This document shows positions 25,352-38,040 of a stretch of 64,000 nt of DNA, piece by piece (the stretch's first letter is position 1; the number at the start of each line of letters is the position of its first letter). The DNA is from Chelydra serpentina (Eukaryota; Chordata; Testudines; Chelydridae), in the NCBI GenBank assembly GCA_037349315.1, contig JBAIAC010000033.1:23640001-23704000 (forward strand). Reading direction: 5' to 3'. Position numbers and translations under genes: made by a program. Under the pieces are notes generated by a model. That model had not been told where the DNA came from. It ran no database searches and saw only the letters and a list, made by a program, of their open reading frames with translations.

Positions 25352-27204
25352 CTAGAAAAACCAAGGAGAGCAATTCATGATCTTGCCTTTTGCCTGCTAA
25401 GAACTGACACAAATTAATTTTACATGGGCCCCCAAACAGCCATCTGATAGGTCAGACATTCTGAAAACTATTAAGACAATGTGGAAATGAACCAGCGATA
25501 TGGATATGAAATGCTTCATATAGCATTATGCAAGGCCCTTTTCTCTCTACGTTTTTTCAATGAGAACAGTATCTTTCACTAATACAGGCTATACAATTTT
25601 AATAGAGACGCTATTTTTTTTAAATCAACATTTTCTTTTGATATAGTATAGCAACAAACCTAGTTAGTGTAAAATAAGATGCAGCTCTGTTGTCATTAAA
25701 ATGAACGGAAAACCTAGAATATAAAAAAGCCTCTCCACAAATACACAATGACTTAGTTTGGAAATAAATTTATTCCCACAAATTAAGCTCTGAAATTACT
25801 GTCAGATATTTAGATCTACAGAATAATTTTATTCCCATGGGGAAGAGGAATTAATTGAAGACATGCACATCTGTGAATGGGAGTAAAATCTTTACATAAC
25901 ACTTTAAAATTGAGTATTTTAAAAACAGAACTAAGTAGCAAAGAGCATTCCCTATTGACTCTCAAGGTACATTAAAGGTTTTGCGTGCTGTAGGAATGTT
26001 ATTCTTACTAACCAAGGGCTGGATCGTGCCTTCATAGCCTTGAGCAAGGTGTCATACATAAACCACACTAGTCCAGATGTACTCCTGGGAGGCATTGTTA
26101 TTTGGAGACACCCCTCTAAGGCACAATTCCCTCTCCGTTCCTGCAGAGTGCGGTAGAATGGTGGCCATCGGATGCAGGTCTGTGCTACCAGGAAGTTATA
26201 ACACCATCTCCCCCAGCTCAGCTGTGCTGGCCAATGTGCTAGAGGCACTGGCCAAGGCTCATCCGCTCTCCACAGTCCAGGTAGCTTGCAGAGGGATTTA
26301 AGTGGGGAGAATCGCTCACTTCTCCATTCTTCCTGCACTGGCCTGTTTTCCAAGCCACAGTCTAGCCCCCCAAATTAATAACTAAAGTTTAGAGGGAAAA
26401 AATCACTAGACAAGAGCCAAGTTGATTTACAGATAAAAGTCACAATACAAGCAAGTGCAGATCATTAACTTTAGATACTGTAGAGAACGTGTGAATACGA
26501 GAACAATTTCCCATCCATTTGATCAGACAAATCAAGTGAAGCAACGTTAGGATTTTTTTGTTTGCCTTTATAGCAAAACACTTCCCTGTACACGAAAAGG
26601 AGGAGAAAAGTTGCTAAAAATTAAAAAAAAAAATTTTTTTTAAACTGAAATAGCCAATATAAATTCCTGCAGTGAAGCTTTTTGTAAAAACCAGGAATAA
26701 AAATGCCTTTCAAAAAAGTAATAGAAATATTTCTGCTTTTATCACTAAGCAGCATACCAAAAATATATAAGCACCCTCTACAGTACTAAATGGCTACGAA
26801 GTTTAAAATTGCCCATGTGTGTTCCTTTGGCACTGAATGCTTTGACAAAGCATTCTACCCGAAAGTCACAATTTTAGGAGTAGTTTCACTTGGTAATGTC
26901 TTAAGAAGATGTGTCAGATAATATGTAAAGGGCCAGATCGTACCCTGACTTACACCCCATGTAACCTCAGTGACACGCATGGGGAGTGAGTCAGAACATT
27001 ATTTTGAGCAATAGATATTATGACAGCTCTCAAGCAGCTTGTTTCAATTGTCACTCAAATGTTTATTAGCCTTTGCATAGTTGGAACAATACAAGTTGTT
27101 GTTTATTCATAAACTCTAATAATAAATGTATAATATTAAACTAATGAATATGACCTCCCCCCTTCCCTTTTAAACCGATAAAGGGCCAAGTTTTCAAAAC
27201 TGTG

Positions 27205-27302
27205 CTCATGAATATAGGCTCTCTGGGGCAAGAACTGTCTCCTACAGGACTGGGTCCTCCAGGGACTGCTGTAATATAAATAAAATAATCATCATTATAA
27301 CG
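27205..27302 (+). repeat. MIR-like 3' fragment
   Basis: It shows 'ggctctctggggcaagaact', then 'ggactgctgtaatataaata' and an ataatcatcat tail. This matches the tail seen at 36000-36420 (gtgctaccacaatacaaata). Confidence 0.5.
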
Positions 27303-27495
27303 ATGTTAGGGCTGCAGAGTATGCATGACTGTAAACTGGGCAGATGCCTCACTACCCAGCCTGCATGTACCAATGTGTCTGTACACACAAGCAGTGGTGC
27401 AGAAACATCTGTGGACACAAGTTTAGAGGCTAGTTTTAAAAACATGAACCATGTGGCATTTGGAGCCCCCCCGTGTACTATATATGTGGATATTA

Positions 27496-27497
<2 letters not shown>

Positions 27498-27543
<46 letters not shown>
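27498..27543. repeat. CA dinucleotide microsatellite
   Basis: This is an uninterrupted (AC)n tract of about 46 bp, 23 units, with no interruption in this assembly. It is expected to be length-polymorphic. Confidence 0.98.
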
Positions 27544-27544
<1 letters not shown>

Positions 27545-28613
27545 ATTAGTACAATTATAAGAGGGAGGTCCTGATTTCTAATAGTGCCAATTAAGATACA
27601 TGCATCTCAGATTGCCACTGATGTAAACCTAAGACTGTAAAAGAGGCTGGGAGATAGAATGATGTGTGTGGTAAAGCTTATTTTTTAAGAGCACTAGGGG
27701 AAATAAAAACAGGCTTTATCCGCACTCCCAACGAGGTCTGGAAAGCCAGAAAATCCTGATCTAATACTGTATGAGAATGTCTGTCATGATATTTCATCAG
27801 TGTGATGACGCAGGACTGCAACAACACAACATCATTAGGTACCGATGCCACATTACAGCCTCACCTCCCTCTCTCTCACCACTCCATTCTTGACTACGTG
27901 GATTGCTCCATTCCTAACTGCATAGAGTTAAGAAATGAGGGTCCTGGCATTTTTTACACTGTTGGATCCAGTTGCTTGGCACTCCCCACTTCATCTGGCA
28001 CACACTTATCAGGCAGCTTGGGCAGATCACCAGTCACTGTTGCTCCACCTGGGAGCAAGTACATATCAGAAGTGTGAATCTCTTAGAGAGTCACATGTAG
28101 GGCTCGGAAGACCTGCTCACAGTTTGTTACAGCTGCTCACGTGGTGGACCCTGGAGTATGCCAAATTACAATCAAGCACAAAGCAAATAAATCACAGCTG
28201 CATGCCATATGAGCAGCTAAGTGCTATATTCTGATGATAATTCTGTCATAAGATCATAAAATATTCATCCCTCTGTGTGCTTCTGCATCTGGTACACTAA
28301 TACTGTTTCGCTGGTGATATACGCTCATTTAGAATCTCTTCACAAGAAACACGTGCAGAACACATTTGATTCTGATGCCGGCAACAATATTCTGATTAAT
28401 AAAAAAGTTCTGCGGAATAGTAATACAAATTACTGTGATATAATACTATACACATTATGTGCATCTTCTCTTTTTTTCTAGTATATACAGTAGATCGGTC
28501 TTAATAGAAAAGGTCCAATACGGGTAACACAGCAACGTTACCATCTGGACCACTGATCAACTTTTGCAGTAAACTGATTCTTGTGTGTGTAGTTTATTTT
28601 AGTTTTGAACTAA

Positions 28614-29200
28614 ATCCTTCCCCTGCTCCAGATCTAGCAAGCACAGTGCCCACTTCCCAGCCACAACCAATGTGAGGCAAACTTGCAGCCAAACCAGGGC
28701 TGCTCACTTAAGATGCAGTTGCCACCTATCACCAAGCAGGGCCTGAGTCAGATGGCCCCAGGCTCAGGTATTTCCACAATCCCAGCACAACTGCAGATCA
28801 GTCTGAGCAACAGTGCTACCTGGCCAGGAACTCTCCTGCTGCCTCACAGGGCACCAGACTCCAGAGAGTCCCAACCTGCTCCTGCTCCCTCCCCAGCTTT
28901 GCCTGAGCCCAGTCCCAGTCTTGTCTTTGCCCTGCATTAGCCTCGCTCCAGCCTTGTTACTGACCTGCTCCAGCTTTGCCTCCACCTCCTGCTCCACCCC
29001 AAACCCCCAACTTGGCTTGTCTTTGGACTCTGACCACTCGCCTTTGACCTCTGGCCTGCAGCTGGACTCTGGCTACAGTTCTGATTCTGGTTTGGCTACC
29101 GACTCTGAACTCAGTATTGACCCCGGCCTGTCCCTGGATCTCGATTCCAGGACCAACCCTACGCCAAGCTGCGACCCACGCTCCAAACACTAGGCCTGAT
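28614..29200. repeat. CT-rich degenerate tandem region, possibly an LTR remnant
   Basis: The plus strand repeatedly shows variants of ctccagctttgcct and gactctggc. The spurious frame through it reads as SGLxLDSGYSSDSGL-like low complexity. A poly-A-like aataaa follows at 29229-29234. The composition resembles CT-rich LTR/retroelement leader regions of reptiles, but I cannot define ends or a TSD. Confidence 0.35.
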
Positions 29201-29850
29201 TATCAGAGGCCGTGCCTGAAACCCCATAATAAACCCTCTGTCCCCTGAAAGGTGAATACAATCCAGGCTCCTGATGTCAGCCGCAATTGCTGTTAGGTGC
29301 TGCCAAAGTCAGTAAGCGTGATGAGGGACAGAGTTCAGAAGATGAATTATCTGTGTAAAATTAGAAAAAGCCATGCAAGGATCTCACCACTAACAAGAAT
29401 GGCAAGTACCCAATCCAAAGCAGTGATGATACAGGCCACAGACGCTCCTATACTGTGATAAATTTTCAAACAGGTTCTGAAAACGTTCCCATAATGATCA
29501 CAGGCGCATCTGTACACAAGTACAAAAACCTGACCCTTGCATGTGCAAATGGGTATTTGTGTATGTACCACCAGCCCATCTACCATTTTGATACTCAAAT
29601 CCTTTTTTCATAACAGAATATTTGAGATGGAACTACGCCACAAAGTTCAGCCCCAAGTCTGGAGTTTCTCAGTGTTCATGGGGTTTCCAAGCTAGGATTT
29701 TGGCTCAAGCCTATCTTTATGCAATATCTGCAGACCTTTCAAAAATTTGGCCCTCTGTGTTTAAACATTGCATGCTAAGTTTTATAAGCGGATAATCAGA
29801 CACAGCCTATGCTTTCTTACTTCTTTTCCCATTCTTTCTTTGGTGGATTT

Positions 29851-29937
29851 GATTCCCACTAGGGAGAGAGACAAGGTGGTTGAGGTAATATCTTTTATTA
29901 GACCTTCTGTTTGAGAGAGAGATAAGATTCCCACTAG
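29851..29937. mobile_element. Hairpin repeat, 'ggtgggtgaggtaat' family, copy B, with 12-bp direct repeats
   Basis: The 63-bp insert 29863-29925 contains gagacaaggtggttgaggta and 'tcttttattagaccttctg', then stops at gagagagataa. The perfect 12-bp direct repeat gattcccactag lies at 29851-29862 and 29926-29937. It holds only one arm of the family's hairpin, yet both flanks are duplicated. Confidence 0.8.
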
Positions 29938-31032
29938 ACAGCTAAACCTAATTTCTAATTCTATAGCACGCTCTTTTTCTCTGTTTGATTCCTAGATCCT
30001 ACAGTCTCTCTTCCTATAGGCAGTAATTTAAGGACAAAAAAGAACGGTATGGCAGGGCAGAAGGTTACAGCTTTACTTTTTCAGGAATCCTCCCTAAAGA
30101 GTGTCCTTCAAGTCCAGTTTCCTTCCACATGTCCTTCTTCCCAAAGATAAAATTATCACCATCAGAGAACATTATTTTCACAATGACTAGCTGAGGGACT
30201 GGGGTCTGCTGCATGGCTGCTCCCTCTTGAGAAACAAAAGCCCACCTCTTCTCTAAGCCCGGGAGAGATTTCTTTTCTCTCAGTCCCCAGCAATGTACAA
30301 TTGGCAAGGTGCATAATGGGGCTTTCTGCCTAACTCTGAAACATCAGGGATAGGCTGATGCTAGAGGCAGAATCTTGGACTTCATAGAACAAGGGTCTGA
30401 TCTGGTATAGTAAATCTTACATTCCCTTGGACATCATCACTAACAGCAAATATCAAGTTTCCGTAGTAGGCCACAGAGTCTCATTTTTAAAGGACAAAGT
30501 TAGCTTTTTTACAATTAATCTCAGCCCCTTTATTTTCTAAATATTCTTTTTTTCCCCTGTAAAGATAAAATAAATGACAAAATTAAAAGTTTGGTTTGGC
30601 CAACATAACAAAAGACGACTTTGTGCTCCTTGAAAATACTCCACATGTTGCTCAGGGAAGACAAAGAGAACACAGGAATACTGCACCAAAAGAATCCTTA
30701 TGAAAACCCAAAACATCTTTATTGTGGTATAATAAAAAGGAGCAAACCAGGATAGGGATGAAGGAAAACAAGAGGAAATGATTAACAATGAAAGCAAACT
30801 AATGGTCAAGTGACTGATGCTATCTGATGTGGTTCCAAATATAAGCTGACCGCTGAATTTAAGGGTCACTGGACAAAAGACTATTCTAAAGTGGTGCGAG
30901 TTATTAGAATTTTAATACTTTTAAAAGGTAACAGAGTCAATCTTAAAAATTATGTGCATGGAGAGTAGTTTCAAATAAAACTTCTAGTTGCAACCCTACC
31001 ATGCTAAACAGCAATGGTCAGAATGAATTATT

Positions 31033-31165
31033 GATTATTAATTATTATTATTATTATATTTGTATTGCAGTAGCACACTGGGCCCCCGTCATGGAGCAGG
31101 GCAAATGATTGTACAAATGATGCTCCCTGCTCCAAAGAGCTTACAATCTAAGTAAATTCTTGGGA
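31033..31165 (-). repeat. MIR-like 3' fragment, reverse orientation
   Basis: It shows attattatatttgtattgca, gtagcacactgggcccc, catggagcaggg and ctccaaagagcttacaatct. Its reverse complement matches the tail of the element at 35850-36420 (gctaccacaatacaaata). Confidence 0.55.
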
Positions 31166-32299
31166 GAATTTCAAGAGCACGATACAAAATGAAGTGCACA
31201 TTACAAAGTTCTCTCTATTATGGTAGCTCAATCAAAGAACATGAAAGGTTTAGATGGAGACAACGTGATAGAAGAACTGCTCCTGTTCCACTGAAGTCCA
31301 TGGGGAGCAGGATCAGACCTGTAACACGAGGGTTACTCATTCTTGATTTTGAATAAGTGATCAATTAAGTTCCAAAACGCTGAATTTTGGCAGCATTGAT
31401 GAGCAATCAGAGCAGAAGATTTTCTTGTAGTTGACTATATGCCAGTATGGAGAAATGTGACAGACATCAGAATTTAGATTTCAGCAATTTTAATTTATCT
31501 TTGGTTACTTAATCCAAACTGTATTGAAGATTTCTGATATACACCAGTTAAGTTTATTTCTTCACTGACGTATTTCATCGCCAGTTTACTTTTCAATTGT
31601 CATTCTATCCACACACACAGACTTGGATTAAATATTAAGGGCCATATATCAGCTAGTGTATATTGGGATAGGTCCTCTGAAATCAACAGAGCTGTGATGA
31701 TTTACACCAGTGGACCATATGGCCTGAAATGCATAAATACAATGTTTCAAACAGGTAGATCAAATGGTCTAAATCTGATCGATTCAGCTACAGCTGCATT
31801 TACCATCAGCTATTAAGAAGCTAATTCTGACTCATCATCATTGTTTTACTGCATTAATACAAAAATCAAAAAGAAAAAAAATTGGTGTTTACATTTTACG
31901 CTCTTAAAATCATTAGTAAAGACCACTGCATACTTAAGGCAGCTCGGCCAGGACTTTAAGCTATATTAAGTTGCTACAACAGGATATATTTACATCTTCC
32001 CCATGGATCCTCAGTGTTTCCAAATTGGCCCAAGAGTAATATATTCCTAAGCTAAGTGGGAAGACAAACACAATACTCCGTGACTCTCCTTCCTCACTGA
32101 AACCCATATTTTATTTAACATACACATGGCCATGAGCACATGAAATAGGATGATCGATCCTTTAGAAAATGTCACCTTCACATCAGTTGTGCTCCTGAAA
32201 TTAGTAGGTTATTTAATATTTGTATGCAGGTAACGTTCACCATGTGCAAGGTACTGTCTGCACACATACACGAGGGCACAGGCTCTACCCTTGCTTACA

Positions 32300-32432
32300 G
32301 TAAGGCCCCAATCCCGCAGGTGACAGTGCACAGGCTGACTGCTGCACTCACAAGGAGCTCCACAGACTTAAATGGGGTTGGCTGTGGATGCAGCACAGAG
32401 TCTGCAAGCTGTCAACTGGAGGATAGGGCCCT
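32300..32432. repeat. Short hairpin repeat
   Basis: It starts aaggccccaatcccgcaggt and ends 'aggatagggcccta'. The arms pair across a centre near 'acttaaatggggttg', a worn relative of the acttcaatgggag hairpins. Confidence 0.5.
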
Positions 32433-34206
32433 AGGAAGACCAAGCAAGCAAGCAAGCAAACAAGCTCTTAAATATCTGAATAGGAAAGTTATACAAATAT
32501 CAGCAGTACACATTGTTATATTACAAAGTTAAAAATGCAATACACGAATAAAATAAATCCAAGAAAAATGTTCATCTCTGGTCCTCATTGAGAAGAAAAG
32601 ACTTATAACACTGTACAATTAAGAAGAGCAGCAGCATTTTTACTCCAGGCTACGCATTCAAAGATTGGGGTGAGTTTTAGACTAGCCCAAGTTTTACATA
32701 GCCACACAACTGTCTGTATTGTACACAAATACCAGTGTCATGGCATAGATCTCTCAGGCAGAGCCTTGCTAATCTTCTGTTCATTATACCACCACCCCTT
32801 TATGCTCCCTCTTTAGCTGGTATCCCCTTTTCTCTCGTTAATCTGTGACAATACTACACGAATTCTTGATTATGTTTAAAATACATGGGTGGGGGGCATG
32901 AAAAACATATGCCACTTCAGCACACACATTGGAATATGACAAGCTGAAGAAACAGAGACAGCGCGCGCTAACCTTTTATGCTTGACTTCCTCACTGCAAA
33001 TCTCTGCCACACACAACTTCTTCAAGATGAGAATGGCATTCTTTGAAATATCCATTTTCCATTGATTCAGACATACCATGTACATGATGTAGCGCTGCTA
33101 GTGTTCTGTGCATCACGTAATTAATATATCATGCAGAACAGATGGTCTTGATGATTTTTGTGTATTTGTTTTGTATATTATTTCTAGGGAATATTCACAT
33201 TTTTAATTCAGAGGAAAAAAGAGGCTCTGGGTAGCACAATGGGTGCCGGTTCAAATTCTAGCTTAGATTATGAGTAAAATGAGTTTGATGGGACAGCCTC
33301 ATCCCACGTTTGCATTTGGCCACCATAACCAGTGTGAATACAATCCCTGCTTCAGAAAGGACCAGAAATTGAACAGTGAAGGTGGTGAGGTGAGAGAGGG
33401 ATGGGTTGATTCAGGTCAGCCCTGAACTGTACTTGCAGAGGGGGGGAGGGAGGACAGAACTTGACTGGCATAATGCCTGACTCCTGCCAATGCTATTAGT
33501 TTCTCATTTTCCCAAGGATTAAATGAGTACACAAATGAAAAAAGAAGATGAAAAGTTATAGCTAGTGAAAAGTGTTAGGTGCAAGGACCATAGGATTGTG
33601 TGTTTAACATAAAAATGCTCATCCCAATAAATACAAAAGCAAAATAAATCAACTTTCTTCAGATTGTAACAAATCCGTGACCACATATGACTGCACAGTT
33701 CTCACGGTACTTTAAGCCACGGCAACTCAGAACCACATGGGGGCAGCACAGATAGAGCTCAGATCCTTCTACTTCAAAATCAGAGGTTCCTACTACATAA
33801 GTGAGAATCTTCTTCAGCTGTGAGCAGTACAGGGCCTATGAAACAGCTTAACAGCAGAGAGCAGTGACAGAGGTGCACACAGTACATTACGAAATCGTAA
33901 GTTCTCATTACACAGTGAGTTTCTATGACTGCAGATAATAGTTCCCAATAGCCTAACATATGATTTACAAAAAGTCCTGATGAATTAGAGACATATCTGT
34001 ACACAACTAGCACAAGAAATATACATGCTCACTACTTGATATATAAAGACTACAGGCTGTATGGTTGATTTATTTTTCTTCACAAGTATGGATCTTAATG
34101 AATGAGTGGAGCAACTGTAACCTCTTAGTTCCAAATAAGTGAAAAGAAATCTTACCTTATCAAACATCCATGCTATTAAATATGCTATATTTAGAATGAG
34201 CATATA

Positions 34207-35023
34207 TTCTATACCAGTGGTTTTCAAACTGTGGGTTGCGACCCAGCACTGGGTCGTGGAATGTAAGGCACTGGGTCACAGCGGCTCTGGTAAGCACCAC
34301 CGACCGGGCCATTAAAAGTCCCGTTGGCGGTGCTGCCCGGCTAAGGCAGGCTAGTCCCTACCTGTTCCGACACTGCACTGTGTCCCAGAAGCGGCCAGCA
34401 GCAGGTCCGGCTCCTAGGCGGGGTGAGAGGGCATGGGGTTCCATGTGCTGCCCCTGCTCTGAGCACTGGCTCCACACTCCCATTGGCCAGTTCTCAGCCA
34501 GTGGGAGCTGGGGGGGCAGTGCCTGTGGGCGAGAGCCGTGTGGAGCTGCCTCCGCGCCTCCACCTACGAGACGCACCTGCTGCTGGCCACTTCTGGGGCA
34601 CAGTGCAGTCTGCAGTGCCAGGACAGGCAGGAAGCCTGTCTCTGCACCCCAGCTGCGCTGCTGATCTGGAGCCGCTGAAGGTAAGCCCGTGCCCCAACCC
34701 CCTGACCCAGTCCTGAGGCCCCCCCTCACACCTGGAGCCCCTTCCTGCACCCCAAGCCCCTCATCCCCAGCCCCACCCCAGAGCCCTGACCCCCTTCTGC
34801 ACCTCAACCCACTGCCCCAGCCCTGAGCCCCCTCCCACACTCTGAACCCCTCATTCCCAGTCCTACCCTTAAGCCCTCACCCCGCACCCCAACCCTCTGC
34901 CCCAGCCCGGAGCTGATCCCACACCCGAAACCCCTCATCCCTAGCTCCGTTGGGTCATGGGCATCAACAATTTTCTTTAACTGGGTCGCCAAAGAAAAAA
35001 GTTTGAAAACCACTTTTCTATAT
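34207..35023. mobile_element. Non-autonomous hAT element, 801 bp
   Basis: The element is 34215-35015, beginning CAGTGGTTTTCAAACTGTGG and ending GTTTGAAAACCACTT. The 8-bp duplications are ttctatac (34207-34214) and ttctatat (35016-35023), one mismatch. The interior has a CCAAT-box palindrome (34471-34510) and a C-rich degenerate tandem array (about 34683-34945). It has no transposase frame; the long GC-rich open frames on both strands are composition artefacts. Confidence 0.88.
34683..34945. repeat. C-rich degenerate tandem array inside the hAT element
   Basis: Units vary around ccccagccctgagccccct with ctcacacc or cctgcacc spacers, repeating roughly every 30-60 nt. It is confined to the hAT interior and so is part of the element. 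Confidence 0.7.
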
Positions 35024-35849
35024 GGCACATTTTTCCTCTGTACTGTACTAATTACAAATTCCTCAACTATCTATCACTTCATAATGGACAATGTAAATGC
35101 ACGCCAGCAAAAGCTGGCTCTCTTCACTGGCTCAGTTCTCAGTGGAATTATTTTAAGCTCTGTATTGCTGTTAATGTTTACGGCATTTAACTGTGACAGA
35201 TGTTGTATAAGCATTAATGTCATTCTATGACATTCTTACAATAGAATGAAGTGTGGGTTCATATCAACACCAATTAAAAGGAAAAAAAATAAAAAGTAAT
35301 ATGACTGAAATGTAGCGTTTTTTGTAACGTTTTCTTTTTTCTATTGGCAAGGAGGAAGAGCTGAGCTGTGGTAAGGGAATTGTAAGGATTTTTTAAAATG
35401 AAGTAAAACAGCCAATATTGCAGATGTTTTCCTCATTTAGCTTCTTACAAAGCTCATAAGGCCAAAAGGTCTCCATTATGTCTGCCCTCACATTTGACTA
35501 ATCAGTCTGCCTCACGTAATTATCCACAGCGTAGGGCAAACGTGCATCATCACAATGAAATTAAAAAGGAAGCTACGTGGGCTTTTTGAGTCTTGCAGCT
35601 GGGTTATTTTTAAAAGGCTAGTTTTACATATCACATGTGAGCTTCACTGCAGATAAAGCCTGCCAAAACTGAAAAGGCAACAAATAAATGATTCAAATCA
35701 CATGTTTAAAGCTAATTAGGTTAAAAAAATAACAAAAAGGAGAATAAAGATCTTTTAAGGGCAATTCTACATTCATGTATACTCAGAACTCCCACTTATG
35801 TAATGATCATATTATTTATGTAGGAAGAACAAAAGCTATACTAAGCAGT

Positions 35850-36420
35850 ATATTGGTGTGACCTTGAACAAGTCATTTAAACTCTCCGAGGCTCAGTCCC
35901 CCATTTGTAAAAATGGGATAGTAATCCTTCCTTTTCCTTCTCTTTGTCTGTCATGGCTATTTAACCTGTAAACTCTTTGGGTCATGAACTGTATCTTACT
36001 AAAGGTTTGTACAGTGCTTAGCAAAATGATCTCCTGATCTCAGTAGATATCTCTAGGTCAGTGGTGGGCAACCTGTGGCCCGACAGGGTAATCTGCTGGC
36101 GGGCCGCAAGACAGTTTGTTTACATTGACCATCCACATTCACGGCCGCCCACAGCTCCCAGTGGCCGCAGTTCGCCGTTCCTAGCCAATGGGAGCTGTGG
36201 GAAGCAGCACGGGCCGCAGGGATGTGCTGGCTGCTGCTTCCCACAGCTCCCGTTGGCCGGGAATGGCAAATTGCAGCCATTGGGAGCTGCGGGCGGCCGT
36301 GCCAATGTAAACAAACCGTCTTGCGGCCCACCAGCGGATTACACTGACGGGCTGCATGCAGCCCGCAGTTTGCCAACCACTGCTCTAGGTGCTACCACAA
36401 TACAAATAAATAATAATAGG
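35850..36420 (+). repeat. MIR-like SINE split by a hAT element
   Basis: The left part 35850-36058 has 'gtgaccttgaacaagtcatt', 'aatgggatagtaatcc' and 'cagtgcttagcaaaatg'. After the hAT at 36059-36382 it continues gtgctaccacaatacaaata. Removing the hAT and one 8-bp duplication restores an uninterrupted tail ...ctctaggt-gctaccac.... This is a clear nested insertion. Confidence 0.75.
36051..36390. mobile_element. Non-autonomous hAT element with perfect 8-bp TSD
   Basis: The element is 36059-36382 (324 bp). Its ends CAGTGGTGGGCAACCTGTGG and GCAGTTTGCCAACCACTG are inverted. The 8-bp duplication ctctaggt is perfect (36051-36058 and 36383-36390). It folds on itself over most of its length and shares core modules with 10455-10781. 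Confidence 0.92.
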
Positions 36421-37631
36421 GGTTAATAATTGCGTCTCCCCTATACAAAATGAGGTGAGCAGTTGTACTGTGTGTTCTGTTACAGCTTCCAGATGAATTT
36501 CAAGGAAAGCCCAAGTAGGAGAAAAATTACAACTGCCCAACCTGTAAGTGAGCAAGGCATAAATGACTGTGGGTGCACATTAGAGAGAAGGCAGATTTTC
36601 CAGAGCTGGAGATGGAACCCAAAACCCAGAGATGGAAACAGCTACTCCAAAATGCTTTCTCAACATGGAATTCCACGCTGGGAGAAAAGTCCAAAGTAAC
36701 TTTATAAAAATACCGTAACACAGATTAAGTGAAATATATCAAAACCCAAACCAAAGAACAAGATGTAAACCACGTTCAGTTTTATGAACTGCATGGGCAT
36801 TCCTACACTACCAAAATAAAATAAACAATAACAGTTTAATATGAATGCTACCTACCTCCATTAAAATTATCTGCCTGCTTAAAGGTCTCCTGAGAAATAC
36901 TGCTGCTAAATGAGCTCCAGTTTCCTGATGCTGCTTTTATTAGGTCATCAAGATCATGTCACAAGTAATTTCCCTGGCTACAGAGTTTTCACAGGTTTTA
37001 ATTCTATTAAATAAAATAAAGTATAATCTGGTACCAGAATTTATCTGTGGTTTCTCTGTCAACATGAGCCAAGTTTAGATTCAATACCCTCTAATGATTT
37101 CCAAACTAATTGCTGGGGGACACCAAGTCACAAGTAGGGAGTGACCACGCTAGGGGGTTCTACTAGACAGTGGCATTCATTTTCCATCAAAAAAAATTCA
37201 GAACAAGCTAAGTCTGACAGAGCATGCTGTAGAACAGGATGGTGAGAGGAGATTCTGCCATGAATGCCTTTGGCAGCGAGGAAGTAATTAGTAGTAGTAA
37301 AGGAGAGTTTCCACAAGGACCAATGCTACACCGGTTTCATGCATAGAATTCCCTTTAAAGTGCATGCAAAGCAACTGTAGCACCAGGCCCTGCAGCATCA
37401 GACCCATACAGGATGTTATTTCTGTTGTTTCCATTTAACTAACGTAAACTTCAGCTTGCCCTTTCTATTGCAAATCTCTTTTTAAACTGCCTCTGCATTA
37501 CTGAAGTGTTATTACTCTCACTTTATCTGAAGGTTGATCTTACATGTGGTGAAAGATTGGACAGCTATAGTCAACTTTTCAGATGTGAAGTCTGTGGCAA
37601 ATTTAAGTGGACAGTTAAGATAAAATCTTTT

Positions 37632-37711
37632 GGCCCTGATTCTACTCTCACTTTCACTGTAAATCAACTGATGTCAGCAGAATTACACTGGTGCAAGAGG
37701 AGAATCAGGCT
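37632..37711. repeat. Short hairpin repeat
   Basis: The left arm is ggccctgattctactctcac; the right arm is tgcaagaggagaatcaggc. A central 'aactgatgtcagcagaatta' replaces the usual acttcaatgg core. Confidence 0.6.
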
Positions 37712-38040
37712 TTATTTTTATGTTATTCTTTCCTCATGAAACAGAGTTTAGAAGCTTTTTTTTAAAAAAAAACTAATCCACAGAAAGTGTAAGGTCACAG
37801 TGTCTTCCCTGTCTTACTATCTGCCATTTGTTGTCATGATGTAATGCTTCTAGCTTATGTTTCATTATTGTGAGAGTAGTCTCATGGTGCACTACAAGAG
37901 AGCTTAGTGGGTGGAATTTAGAAAGGGACCCCATTATTTATGCAGCTTCTATTGAGCTTAGTTTGAAATAATCTCCCTTAATTAAAACACTGCTTGTTTT
38001 TCTAGTCTGCCTCTAGAGAGTTTTTATACTTTACATAGCA

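Noticed and set aside
33225..33275. Possible tRNA-like promoter boxes (ggtagcacaatgg and ggttcaaattc)
   Set aside because: The two boxes are far too close together for a tRNA or tRNA-derived SINE, and no cloverleaf can be drawn.
34236..35028. Several open frames of 70-160 codons on both strands
   Set aside because: All are in the GC-rich interior of a hAT element with 8-bp duplications; no conserved motif is visible.
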